Shown one piece after another: positions 43,583 through 52,501 of a stretch of DNA of 64,000 nucleotides; the first letter of the stretch is position 1; each line of letters opens with the position of its first letter. Origin of the DNA: Shinella sp. (lineage in GTDB: Bacteria; Pseudomonadota; Alphaproteobacteria; Rhizobiales; Rhizobiaceae); NCBI GenBank assembly GCA_003248775.1, contig QFQX01000008.1, positions 1 to 64,000 of the forward strand, written 5' to 3'. A program made the translations under genes and the position numbers. The notes beneath the pieces were generated by a model. It was not told the origin of the DNA and made no database searches. It worked only from the letters and a program-made list of their open reading frames with translations.

Positions 43583-44428
43583 ATGCTTTCTTTACGCGTT
43601 GCGGCGAGCGCCCTGCTCGCCTTGTCCCTGGCCTCTTGCGCCTCTACCAAGACGGAAAAGCCGTCGGCCAAGACGGCTTTCATCGCGTCTCCGGAAAGCC
43701 CGGCGGGCAAGCCGCTTTCCGCCGGCGAACGCGTTCCCATGGAGCCGGCAGCGTGGTTCAAGCCGAACCGTCCCAAGGACGGGCTTGCCGGCCGAACACT
43801 GGACGTCACTTCGATCCAGGATATCAAGCTCGGACCGAAGGAAGTCGCCCTGACCTTCGACGACGGCCCGGTTCCCGGCCGCACCGAACGCATCCTGGAC
43901 ACGCTGGCCCGCTACGATGTGAAGGCAACGTTCATGATGGTTGGTGAGATGGCCAAGGCGCATCCGGCCATTGCCCGCAAGGTTGCCGATGCCGGCCACT
44001 CCATCGGAAGTCACACTTGGAGCCATGCCAATCTCCACAAGCTGAGCTTCGATCAGGCCATGGCCGACATCACCAAGGGCGAACTGGCGGTAAAGGCCGG
44101 CACCGGCGTCGATCCCGCATTCTTCCGCTTCCCCTACCTGTCCGATTCGAAAAGCCTGCGCACCCGCATGGCGCAGCGTAACGTCGTCGTTCTCGATGTC
44201 GCAATCGACAGCAAGGACTATTTCAAGTCGTCGCCCTCCGAAATCGTCGAGCGCACGATGGAGACCCTGCACCGGCGCGGCCGCGGCATCATTCTGATGC
44301 ACGACCTGCACCTTCGCACCGCCGTGATGCTGCCGATGCTGCTCGAGCGACTGAAGGATGAGGGCTACAAGGTCGTCACGCTGCGCCACGAACGCAAGAA
44401 AACGATGTTGCTGGCATCGGCCGACTGA
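43583..44428 (+). CDS. polysaccharide deacetylase (lipoprotein, CE4/NodB-like)
   Basis: 281 residues. The signal ends in a lipobox (ALSLASCAS), so it is likely a lipoprotein. The CE4 motifs are complete: TFDDGPVPGRT (catalytic base Asp and metal Asp), HTWSHANL (two metal His) and FFRFPYL (motif 3), then ILMHDLHL. It removes acetyl groups from cell-wall or exopolysaccharide amino sugars. The ATG at 43583 follows GAGTGG. Confidence 0.93.
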   Translation: MLSLRVAASALLALSLASCASTKTEKPSAKTAFIASPESPAGKPLSAGERVPMEPAAWFKPNRPKDGLAGRTLDVTSIQDIKLGPKEVALTFDDGPVPGRTERILDTLARYDVKATFMMVGEMAKAHPAIARKVADAGHSIGSHTWSHANLHKLSFDQAMADITKGELAVKAGTGVDPAFFRFPYLSDSKSLRTRMAQRNVVVLDVAIDSKDYFKSSPSEIVERTMETLHRRGRGIILMHDLHLRTAVMLPMLLERLKDEGYKVVTLRHERKKTMLLASAD

Positions 44429-44441
44429 CACACGCGTCGTC

Positions 44442-44462
44442 CCGCCGGATACTCTCCGGCGG
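44442..44462. terminator. convergent inverted repeat
   Basis: Perfect arms CCGCCGGA (44442-44449) and TCCGGCGG (44455-44462) with a 5-base loop, between the convergent deacetylase and MFS genes. No T-tract. Confidence 0.5.
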
Positions 44463-44474
44463 ACGCACTCCGCG

Positions 44475-45632
44475 TCACCCCTCCCGGCGCAATGCCACGA
44501 CAAGCGCGAAAGCTAGGCAGGCGATGGCAGTGAAAACCGGAAGGCCGTGCGTGCCGATCTGAAGCGACACGCCGGCAGCAAGCGGCCCTACCAATGCGCC
44601 TGCCCCCCAGGCAAGCCCCATGAGGGCATAGATGCCGACAAGATCTCCACCCGAGAACCGGCTGCCGACAATCGTCAGCGTCAGCGTGTAGATACCGACG
44701 AAGACACCACCCCAGACAAACAGCAGCGCATAGGTAGCAAGCGGATAGGCCAATGCCCAGGGCCACAGCGCGGCACCGGCTGCGGCCACCAGCGCACAGC
44801 AAAGCACAAGCTTGCGGCGGTCGAACATGTCCCCGAACCAGCCGATGGGAAGCTGCAGCAGGATCGCTCCGCCCATCATCACGAACATCAGTTGCGCGGC
44901 GTCATCGGCATTCCAGCCAAGACCCACGGCATAGAGCGCCAGAAACGACAGGCCCGCCGTCTCGACGGCTGCATTCAGGACAATGGCGCCGATTGCCACC
45001 GGCGCCAGCCGAAGGAAGCGCAGAGGGTTGCCGGAACTCGGCTTTTCGAAAGCAGGCGCCCGCACCATCGGCAACAGCACGAAGGATGCGGCAGCCAGGG
45101 CGATGACGGCCCCTACCATGAACGGCAGTGTGCCGTGAGACCCGATCAGGGAAAGCAGCAGAGGACCAAGCGCAAGCCCCAGCGAGAGCGCCGCCGTATA
45201 TATCGCCATGAACCGGGCGCGGGTATTTTCGGTGCTGAGCGCGTTGATCCAGGTTTCCGAAAGCACGAACAGCGCTTCTGCGGCCATACCAAGCAACAGG
45301 CGCAGGGGAAACCAGAGCCAGATATTATCGACCAGGGCGATGGCCACCAATACGGCAGCGGATACCACAAGCGACAAAAGGATCAGGCGTCGCGGCCCGA
45401 CCTTAGAGACGACGCCCGGAAGTATCAGCGCGACCACAAGGACACCGATCGCATGCATGGCGGCATTGGCGCCGACAAGGCTCTGACTTGCACCTCTTGC
45501 AACCATCTCAAGTGCAATCAGCGGCGCACTCAGGGAATAGGTCAACCCGAACATGGCGACGGTCAGGATCACCGCGACGCGGGAAATCAACGTACCCGTT
45601 TCCGAGGCGGCGGACAGATCCGTCGCGCTCAT
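44475..45632 (-). CDS. MFS transporter
   Basis: 385 residues, about 12 hydrophobic helices. The loop between helices 2 and 3 fits the MFS pattern loosely (SKVGPRRLILLSL) and between 8 and 9 GDMFDRRKLVL. The substrate cannot be inferred, though YcaD/UMF-like multidrug exporters are the nearest types. The ATG at 45632 overlaps the stop of the HdeD-protease gene by 4 bp (ATGA), so the two genes are coupled and may act together. Confidence 0.88.
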   Translation of the reverse strand: MSATDLSAASETGTLISRVAVILTVAMFGLTYSLSAPLIALEMVARGASQSLVGANAAMHAIGVLVVALILPGVVSKVGPRRLILLSLVVSAAVLVAIALVDNIWLWFPLRLLLGMAAEALFVLSETWINALSTENTRARFMAIYTAALSLGLALGPLLLSLIGSHGTLPFMVGAVIALAAASFVLLPMVRAPAFEKPSSGNPLRFLRLAPVAIGAIVLNAAVETAGLSFLALYAVGLGWNADDAAQLMFVMMGGAILLQLPIGWFGDMFDRRKLVLCCALVAAAGAALWPWALAYPLATYALLFVWGGVFVGIYTLTLTIVGSRFSGGDLVGIYALMGLAWGAGALVGPLAAGVSLQIGTHGLPVFTAIACLAFALVVALRREG

Positions 45633-46960
45633 CGGGCGAAGTCCCTCGCCTTCAGCGAACCACCGAGATGGTGCAGATGGGCGAGCAGCTTTTCACGCCA
45701 CGGCACGGTTTCCGGCTCGACCAGACGTTTCAGAGCGCGCGCATAGTCGAGCACCATGCCGGGCGTCCAGCACAGGTGCGCCGCCCGCGAACGGATGTAA
45801 GCGGCCTCCCACAAGGAAGGCGTCACCAGCAGGCGCAGAAGGCGCAGCCACGGACGCGGGCAGTCGAGGCTACCCTCCAGTGCAGCTTCGAGCGCTCCCG
45901 CCGCGGCGATCGAGCAGTTGCGATTGGTGACGTTATAGGTGGAATGCCGGCGATAGCCTTCCCAGAAGGCCTTCAGCCGCAATGCGTGGAACCGGGTGAA
46001 CGTCACCTCTTCGTCGGCAGCCGTCCAGCAGATCTTTTCCTGTTCGTAAGACGGCTGGAAGAGTCCCGCGACATCGTTTTCCTCCCCGGCGAAGAGAGTG
46101 TCCATGATCTCCTCGCGATCCGGTTCAATCTCTTCGGCCGGCCAGTGGCTGATGTAGAGATGAGGTCCCATCTCAACTGCCGCATGGCCGGTCGAGACCT
46201 TGCCCTCCTTGTCGAGCACCGCGAAGTAACGATCGACGAGAGGACGTCTCGGCTCGACTTCCGCAGCGCCGGTCGGTGTCCAGACGAGGATGCGCATGTT
46301 GAGAATGGTGTCGTCGTCCGGGCTGTCGTCCTGCATGACAACGGCCGTTTCCTCATTCCAGCCACGGCCGCACAGCATGGGGAAGGAATAGATAGAAACC
46401 GAGCTGTCGTGCCGCCGCAGCGCACGGGCGAAATGGATCATCGTCGCGCCGGAGAGCACGAGGAAAAGGCTGATGCAAAGCGGAACGTTGAGATGCTGCG
46501 GAAACGGCCAGTTCACGACCAGCATGACGGCGAGCATCAGTTCCAGGCCGCTTGCAATCGCCGCAACACCCCAGCGGCGGAAACGAACCAACACCACGGT
46601 CGCTAGCCGCGAAAGGCCATCAAAGGCAAAGCCGAGGGCAAACAGCCACGACAGCAGCCAGTCGCTCTTCAGGGGCGTGTCGATGATCAGGAATGCGACC
46701 GCAAGCATGATCATCGCCTTGACGCCATCGGCGAGCCGGCCGGCGTTCGTCTCGCGCGTGACCGTCGACAGCAGTCCCAAAAGCCCCTGAAAGAGAAACA
46801 GCAGGCCGAAGAGCTGGACGGTGACCATGGTCAGGCCGTCCGAGAGATCAGCCACGATGACGAAGGCCAAAGCAATCATGGCGCTGCCGAGCGCTGCCGG
46901 CTCCCACCAGTCATCGCGAAAGGCTCTGCCGCCGATGAGCAAGAATGCAAGTTTGATCAT
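45629..46960 (-). CDS. HdeD-like membrane domain fused to a papain-like hydrolase domain
   Basis: 443 residues. The first 185 residues are six hydrophobic helices resembling HdeD acid-resistance proteins. The remainder is soluble. It contains STGHAAVEMGPHLYISHWP (His259) and, 90 residues later, YNVTNRNCSIAAAGAL (Cys349). The order His then Cys with a preceding beta strand matches circularly permuted papain-like (NlpC/P60 or LRAT-like) enzymes. Lipid acyl transfer, amidase or protease activity is possible; the substrate is unknown. It is coupled to the MFS gene. Start ATG 46960. Confidence 0.75.
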   Translation of the reverse strand: MIKLAFLLIGGRAFRDDWWEPAALGSAMIALAFVIVADLSDGLTMVTVQLFGLLFLFQGLLGLLSTVTRETNAGRLADGVKAMIMLAVAFLIIDTPLKSDWLLSWLFALGFAFDGLSRLATVVLVRFRRWGVAAIASGLELMLAVMLVVNWPFPQHLNVPLCISLFLVLSGATMIHFARALRRHDSSVSIYSFPMLCGRGWNEETAVVMQDDSPDDDTILNMRILVWTPTGAAEVEPRRPLVDRYFAVLDKEGKVSTGHAAVEMGPHLYISHWPAEEIEPDREEIMDTLFAGEENDVAGLFQPSYEQEKICWTAADEEVTFTRFHALRLKAFWEGYRRHSTYNVTNRNCSIAAAGALEAALEGSLDCPRPWLRLLRLLVTPSLWEAAYIRSRAAHLCWTPGMVLDYARALKRLVEPETVPWREKLLAHLHHLGGSLKARDFAR

Positions 46961-47171
46961 CTTATTGTTTCTTGATGAAATTCTCAGAACGCAAATGCGC
47001 TTGAAACGATCAAAAAACAATAAAGCCAGAGCGCAGACCGTTCGACTTTGACGGATAAGACCAGAATTGGCCTATGCCTTGCGTGTGATGATGACGATTC
47101 TCAAAATCGGATAGTTATAGAGTTTCTTCTGCGAGAAATAATCGGTTAACCAGAAACGATAGCAACTTGCA

Positions 47172-47621
47172 TTATGCCTTCTTTTCCCATCGTCCTTCGC
47201 TGGTCTGTTGCCAGTAGGTCAGCGCATGGCCTTCCGTCTTGAGACGCTTCCACTGGCCGCGTGCGGCTTCGAGCTGTGTCTGGTCGTGACCGTCGAAAAC
47301 GAATACGACCCGTTCATAGTCAAGGCTGGCCGGGGGCTCCGCGCCATCCACCAGAAAGCGGACAGTGGCGCCATTGAGATTGCCACCTTCAGAAGTCAGC
47401 AGCACCGGTTGGTTTTCCGGGGCCTCTGCTTCCTCGGTGGCGTGCGGCAGGAAGCTTTCGTCGCGCCATGTCCACAGATGAGTGTCGAGCGCATCGCGAC
47501 GGGCGGGATCGGCGGTCTGCACCGCCACCCGCCAGCCGCGCTCCAAGCTCTTTTCGAGCAGCGGTGGCAAGGCGTCCTCGAGCTTCGATTCCGTCAGGTG
47601 ATAGAAGAGAATGTCTGCCAA
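47172..47621 (-). CDS. holC: DNA polymerase III chi subunit
   Basis: 149 residues from a TTG start at 47621, chosen because AGGGCAGGG lies just upstream and the chi sequence begins ADILFYHLTESKLEDALPPL. The chi fold and the C-terminal YERVVFVFDGHDQTQLEAAR are recognisable. HolC links the clamp loader to single-strand binding protein. It lies just downstream of pepA on the same strand, a common alphaproteobacterial pairing. Confidence 0.9.
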   Translation of the reverse strand: MADILFYHLTESKLEDALPPLLEKSLERGWRVAVQTADPARRDALDTHLWTWRDESFLPHATEEAEAPENQPVLLTSEGGNLNGATVRFLVDGAEPPASLDYERVVFVFDGHDQTQLEAARGQWKRLKTEGHALTYWQQTSEGRWEKKA

Positions 47622-47652
47622 TGGCCCTGCCCTTGCGATGCCCCTGTTTCGT

Positions 47653-49152
47653 TCAGGCTTCGTAGTTGGCGCGAACGAATTCGTCGAGCAAGCGAACCCC
47701 GTAGCCGGAGCCCCAGGACTGGTTGATCTCGTCGGACGGTGACGACATGGCGGTGCCGGCAATATCGAGATGTGCCCAGGGCGTATCCTTGACGAAGCGC
47801 TTCAGGAACTGCGCGGCGGTGACCGAACCAGCATGGCGACCGCTCGAATTTTTCATATCCGCGAACTTCGAGTCGATCATCCGGTCGTAATCCTTACCCA
47901 TCGGCATGCGCCACAGCCGCTCGTTGGTGACGAGGCCGGCGGTCAGCAGTTGCTCGGACAACGTGTCGTCATTGGAGAACAGGCCTGCATGCAGATTGCC
48001 GAGGGCCACGAGGATCGCACCGGTCAGCGTTGCAAGGTTGATCATGAAATCGGGCTTGAAGCGGTCATTGCAGTACCACAGGGCATCCGCGAGCACGAGC
48101 CGCCCCTCTGCATCGGTGTTGATGACCTCGATCGTCTGGCCGGACATCGACTTCACGATATCGCCGGGACGCTGGGCGTTGCCGTCCGGCATGTTCTCGA
48201 CGAGGCCGATGATACCGACGGCATTGACCTTGGCCTTGCGGGCCGCAAGCACATGCATCAGTCCGGTCACGGCGGCCGCACCGCCCATGTCGCCCTTCAT
48301 TTCCTCCATGCCGGCAGCCGGCTTGATCGAAATGCCGCCGGTATCGAAAACCACGCCCTTGCCGACGAAGGCTACCTGCTTGTCCTTGGCCTTGCCACCG
48401 TTCCACTGCATCACGACGAGGCGCGGCGGGCGCACGGAGCCCTGAGCAACACCGAGCAAAGCACCCATGCCGAGCTTCTTCATTTCCTTTTCGCCGAGGA
48501 TCTCGATCTCGACGCCAAGCTTCTCAAGCTCCTTCGCCTTGGCGGCAAACTCTTCCGGTCCCAGAATGTTGGCGGGCTCGTTGACGAGATCGCGGGCAAG
48601 ATTGACGCCATCGGCAACAGCCTGGGCATCGGCAAAAGATTTCTTCGCCGCGCTGGCCACCGCAGTGACGATGGTGACCTTCACTTCCTTGTCACCACCC
48701 TTGCCCTCTTCGTCATCGGCCTTCTTAGAGGTCTTGTAGGTATCGAACTTATAGGCGCGCAGCAGCATACCGAGTGCGAAATCGGCAGCGGCCTTCGCGG
48801 AGACGTCCAGACCCGGAGCATCCAGATAAACGATCACCTTCTCGGCACCCCTGATCGCCGCAAAGGCCGTGCCGCCGGCCTTCAGCCAATCATGGGCGAC
48901 GAGAGCCTCGACCTTGCCGAGGCCGAGAACCACGATCCGGTCGGCGTCGGAGCCGTGAGGGGCAACGATATCCAGCGTCGACAGCGACTTGCCGGTAAAC
49001 TTCGCCACCTTGGCCGCGCGTGCGTAGACACCCGCCGGATCGGCCTCTTCCACACCGGCCGGGAGATCGGCTTCAACCGTCTTCAGCAGGATCGCGACGC
49101 CGGATGAGACGCGGTGGGATTTTGCAAAAGCGATATCGAGCTTGAGCGACAT
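47653..49152 (-). CDS. pepA: leucyl aminopeptidase (M17)
   Basis: 499 residues, typical of PepA. The M17 signature NTDAEGRLVLADAL is present, with VGKGVVFDTGGISIKPAAGM and the KGDMGGAA segment supplying metal ligands (Lys, Asp, Asp, Glu). It cleaves N-terminal Leu and other residues from peptides as a manganese- or zinc-dependent hexamer. The ATG at 49152 begins the M17 N-domain. It is followed by holC 31 bp downstream. Confidence 0.96.
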   Translation of the reverse strand: MSLKLDIAFAKSHRVSSGVAILLKTVEADLPAGVEEADPAGVYARAAKVAKFTGKSLSTLDIVAPHGSDADRIVVLGLGKVEALVAHDWLKAGGTAFAAIRGAEKVIVYLDAPGLDVSAKAAADFALGMLLRAYKFDTYKTSKKADDEEGKGGDKEVKVTIVTAVASAAKKSFADAQAVADGVNLARDLVNEPANILGPEEFAAKAKELEKLGVEIEILGEKEMKKLGMGALLGVAQGSVRPPRLVVMQWNGGKAKDKQVAFVGKGVVFDTGGISIKPAAGMEEMKGDMGGAAAVTGLMHVLAARKAKVNAVGIIGLVENMPDGNAQRPGDIVKSMSGQTIEVINTDAEGRLVLADALWYCNDRFKPDFMINLATLTGAILVALGNLHAGLFSNDDTLSEQLLTAGLVTNERLWRMPMGKDYDRMIDSKFADMKNSSGRHAGSVTAAQFLKRFVKDTPWAHLDIAGTAMSSPSDEINQSWGSGYGVRLLDEFVRANYEA

Positions 49153-49348
49153 GGGCACTCCCTGAAGTCCATTAACGAAAACGATGGCGCGATCTTCACT
49201 TTTTCCTCGGCAAAGGCAAGGAAAACCCGACACTTGGGGGATAACGCGTGAGGTGCTCCACAGCCCGCCACATGCCCCCTTGTGAGGTCAAGCGAGTGAC
49301 GCTAGTTTCCGCGGCGCTCTGCCAACTGGCCGGGCGCCCTCTTTGCAA

Positions 49349-50134
49349 ATGGTGCTTCCGGCTTTGACATCCAGATTGAACGCCCTCTACGACGCGATCG
49401 TCCACGACAAGCAGGCCCGGCAATGGAGCGCCCTTGCGCTTGGGCTGGTCTTTTTGTGGTTCCTGACGCTGGCAGTATTTCATTTCATACCGCAGATCGA
49501 CATCGCGATATCGCGCGCATTTTTCGTACAATCGGCATGTCCGGAAGCAAACCCAACCCGCGTTTGCGGCGGCTTCACCTATGGTCGCGACGCACTTTAC
49601 GCCTTTCTGCGCAGAGCACTGTTCTATGCGCCGGCAATCGGTGCAGTGGCGCTCGTCATCGCGCTTGTCCATGCGCTTCGCCACCCCCGCGCACCCGACA
49701 GCGCCAGGCGCATCAAAAACTATGCGGTATCGCTGATCACCCTTTTGCTCGGCCCCTACATTCTGGTGAACCTGATCCTGAAACAGGTTTCAGAACGGCC
49801 TCGTCCCTATGAGACGGACCTGTTCGCCGGCCCCCTTCCCTTCGTGCCCGCCGGTTCCTTTGCCGGCCAGTGTGATGACAATTGCTCCTTCATTTCCGGC
49901 GAGGCGGCTGGCGCGGGATGGCTGGTGTGCCTGATCTTTCTCCTGCCTCAGAGACTGCGACCCGTTCTGGGGCCGGCGATCATCGTCGTGTCCCTGGTCA
50001 CTTCGGCCTTCCGGGTGGCCTTTGGCGGCCACTATCTGTCGGACGTTCTGCTCGGCTGGCTTTCCTCGCCAGTACTCTTCGTGGCGCTCTTCGCCGTGTT
50101 CGAAATAGCGCGCTCACGAAAAAATCCGCAATGA
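49349..50134 (+). CDS. PAP2-family phosphatase (lipid phosphatase)
   Basis: 261 residues with about six membrane helices. The phosphatase motifs are KQVSERPRP (K-x6-RP), SFISGEAAGAGW where the common PSGH is SGE, and TSAFRVAFGGHYLSDVLLG (SxxR...H...D). Rhizobial lipid A phosphatases LpxE/LpxF belong to this family, and the gene lies directly upstream of the LPS export operon, so a lipid A or phosphatidate role is plausible but unproven. The ATG at 49349 is used; a TTG two codons earlier is also possible. Confidence 0.85.
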   Translation: MVLPALTSRLNALYDAIVHDKQARQWSALALGLVFLWFLTLAVFHFIPQIDIAISRAFFVQSACPEANPTRVCGGFTYGRDALYAFLRRALFYAPAIGAVALVIALVHALRHPRAPDSARRIKNYAVSLITLLLGPYILVNLILKQVSERPRPYETDLFAGPLPFVPAGSFAGQCDDNCSFISGEAAGAGWLVCLIFLLPQRLRPVLGPAIIVVSLVTSAFRVAFGGHYLSDVLLGWLSSPVLFVALFAVFEIARSRKNPQ

Positions 50135-50243
50135 CAGCACCGAAAAATTCCACACAGGCGTCGCCAAAAAGCCGCGAGCGGCGTAGACAAGGCGTGATTT
50201 CCTCCACGGGAATGGCTCCGTCCTTCCCCATTCCGGACAAGGC

Positions 50244-51422
50244 ATGAAATTACTCGAACTCTACATCCTGCGGCGTACCGTGCAGATGTTCCTAACCGCG
50301 CTCGTGCCGGTGCTGGCGATCATCTGGACAACGCAGGTGTTGGCCCGAATCAACCTGGTCACGGACAGCGGGCAATCCGTCGGTTCGTTCATGTTGCTTG
50401 CCACTTTCATCCTGCCGACGATCATTCCCGCTGTTTTGCCCTTCGCGCTCGTGATCGGCATCACCCAGACGCTGACGGCGATGAACAATGATTCGGAACT
50501 CGCGGTCATCGACGCCGCCGGCGCACCACGGTACACCATTCTTCGCCCGGTCCTGACGCTCGCTGCGGGCATGGCGGTCGTTTCCCTGCTGATGACGAAC
50601 TTCGTTGAACCGAAGCTTCGCGTCGGTGTCCGCGAGATGATCGCAGCCGCCTATGCGGACCTGCTATCGACCGTCATCGAGGAGAAGAGTTTCCGCAAGA
50701 TCGAGGACGGCCTTTATGTCCAGATCTCCGAACGCCTGTCAGGCCGCGTTTTGAAAGGGTTGTTTGTCGCCGATTCCCGCGATCCCGCCTCCGAACTCAT
50801 TTATTACGCGCGCGAAGGAGCCGTGGATGACGGCGGGGCGGCGCTCGTGATGAAGGACGGTGAAGTCCAGCGCAAGTCGCCTAATGGCGAGGTTTCGATC
50901 GTGCGTTTCGATTCTTACTCCTTCGATCTCTCTGACTTTTCCCAGTCACGCGGACAGGCCCGGCTGCATGCAGGTGATCGCGACCTCGGCTTCCTGCTCA
51001 ACCCAGACCAGAATGACCCGGACGTCCAGCGCAACTTCAAGGATTACCGCAGCGAACTGCATCGCCGTCTGAGCACCTGGACCTTCCCCTTCGTTTTCGC
51101 GCTGATTTCACTCGTCATCTGTAGCGATGCGCGGTCTCACCGTGAGGCGAGGCTGCACCCTATGGCGATTGCTCTGACGCTGTCGCTCGCGCTGTTCTGG
51201 CTTTCCAACTACACAGTGGAACTTGCCGGTAATTCCTTGGCTTTGGTGCCCCTTGCCTACCTCGTTCCACTGGGAAGTGGTCTGATTGCGGCCGTCATGC
51301 TGGTTCGCAGGCGCCATCCCCACAAAACTTCGGTCGTAACGACATTCTTCGCCGATCGCCTGTCTGCAATACTGCGACGCCTTACCCCCAAGGGTGATGC
51401 GACCGGTGGAGGCACGACATGA
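50244..51422 (+). CDS. lptF: LPS export ABC transporter permease LptF
   Basis: 392 residues. The LptF/YjgP pattern is present: MKLLELYILRRTVQMF, six helices in two groups of three flanking a periplasmic beta-jellyroll (about residues 130-270), and the C-terminal YTVELAGNSLALVPLAYL. With LptG and LptB it extracts lipopolysaccharide from the inner membrane. The stop overlaps lptG by 4 bp. LptB, LptC and LptA are not seen in the window. Confidence 0.95.
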   Translation: MKLLELYILRRTVQMFLTALVPVLAIIWTTQVLARINLVTDSGQSVGSFMLLATFILPTIIPAVLPFALVIGITQTLTAMNNDSELAVIDAAGAPRYTILRPVLTLAAGMAVVSLLMTNFVEPKLRVGVREMIAAAYADLLSTVIEEKSFRKIEDGLYVQISERLSGRVLKGLFVADSRDPASELIYYAREGAVDDGGAALVMKDGEVQRKSPNGEVSIVRFDSYSFDLSDFSQSRGQARLHAGDRDLGFLLNPDQNDPDVQRNFKDYRSELHRRLSTWTFPFVFALISLVICSDARSHREARLHPMAIALTLSLALFWLSNYTVELAGNSLALVPLAYLVPLGSGLIAAVMLVRRRHPHKTSVVTTFFADRLSAILRRLTPKGDATGGGTT

Positions 51423-52501
51423 TCAGCACTCTCGGCCGTTACTTCTTCCGGCGGTATATCGTCACTTCACTGTGGTTCTTTGCCGGCGTTGTCGCGATCG
51501 CCTACCTAGTCGATTTCAGTGAGACCTCAGGTCGGTTCGCGGGTTTTACCGGCTATTCGGTCGCCGGCGTTCTGTGGCTGACAGCCTTGCGTCTGCCGCT
51601 CATTCTGCAGCAGACGATCCCGTTCATTTCGCTTTTTGTCGGCATGACGACGCTGATCGCGCTCAATCGCAAATCAGAACTGGTTGTTGCGCGCGCCGCA
51701 GGGATTTCGGTCTGGCAGTTCATGACGCCTTTCGTTCTGGGCGCCTTTGCCATCGGACTGGCGGCAATACTGGTGGTCAATCCGCTTGCCGCATGGGGAC
51801 AAAAACAGGCTCTGCAGATCGAGGCGGACTGGCGCGAGGCGAGTGACAGGCCGAAGAATACTGTCGTTCCTTGGATGCGACAGATCAGCGGAAAATCCGA
51901 CGTCATCATCGGCGCCCGGACGATCGAAGAAGAAGGTACCCTGCTCAACGACGTTGTCCTGATCTATTTCGACAACGACGGTCGCATTGAAAAGCGACAG
52001 GATGCACGCACAGCAAAATTGGAAAATGGTTACTGGAATCTTACCGATGTGCTAGAGACTCGACCCGGCGAGATACAAAAGCGCCTGCCTACGGACAAGG
52101 TGCCAACCAATTTGAAGAAGGAGTTTGTCGCTCAGCGGCTCGCAGAGCCGGATACCGTTGCTTTTTATGAGCTTTCTCAGAAAATTGCAGTCGCCAGATC
52201 TTTCGGCGTTTCAACCAAGGCACTGGAAACGCAATTCCATTCCCTGTTGTCTCTACCCTTCCTTTTGGTCGCAATGACGCTCATAGCTGCAACCGTCTCG
52301 CTTAAATTCAGCAGGTTCAACCAGTCCCGTTCGGTGATTCTGGGTGGAATCCTGTCAGGCTTCGTGCTTTATGTTGTCACCGTGCTTGTCAAAGCATTCG
52401 GTAGCAGCGGTGTCGTGCCGCCTTTCGTTGCGGCCTGGGTTCCGGTCGTCGTGGCGATGGCACTCGGAGCGACAATTCTGCTCCACAAGGAGGATGGTTA
52501 G
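51419..52501 (+). CDS. lptG: LPS export ABC transporter permease LptG
   Basis: 360 residues, the second permease of the LptBFG complex, with the same six-helix plus periplasmic jellyroll layout (ISTLGRYFFRRYIVTSLWFF at the start). The coupling helix region and the C-terminal helices around VPPFVAAWVPVVVAMALGA are intact. It begins 4 bp inside lptF and its TAG shares one base with the lptD GTG start. Translation of the three genes is thus linked. Confidence 0.95.
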   Translation: MISTLGRYFFRRYIVTSLWFFAGVVAIAYLVDFSETSGRFAGFTGYSVAGVLWLTALRLPLILQQTIPFISLFVGMTTLIALNRKSELVVARAAGISVWQFMTPFVLGAFAIGLAAILVVNPLAAWGQKQALQIEADWREASDRPKNTVVPWMRQISGKSDVIIGARTIEEEGTLLNDVVLIYFDNDGRIEKRQDARTAKLENGYWNLTDVLETRPGEIQKRLPTDKVPTNLKKEFVAQRLAEPDTVAFYELSQKIAVARSFGVSTKALETQFHSLLSLPFLLVAMTLIAATVSLKFSRFNQSRSVILGGILSGFVLYVVTVLVKAFGSSGVVPPFVAAWVPVVVAMALGATILLHKEDG

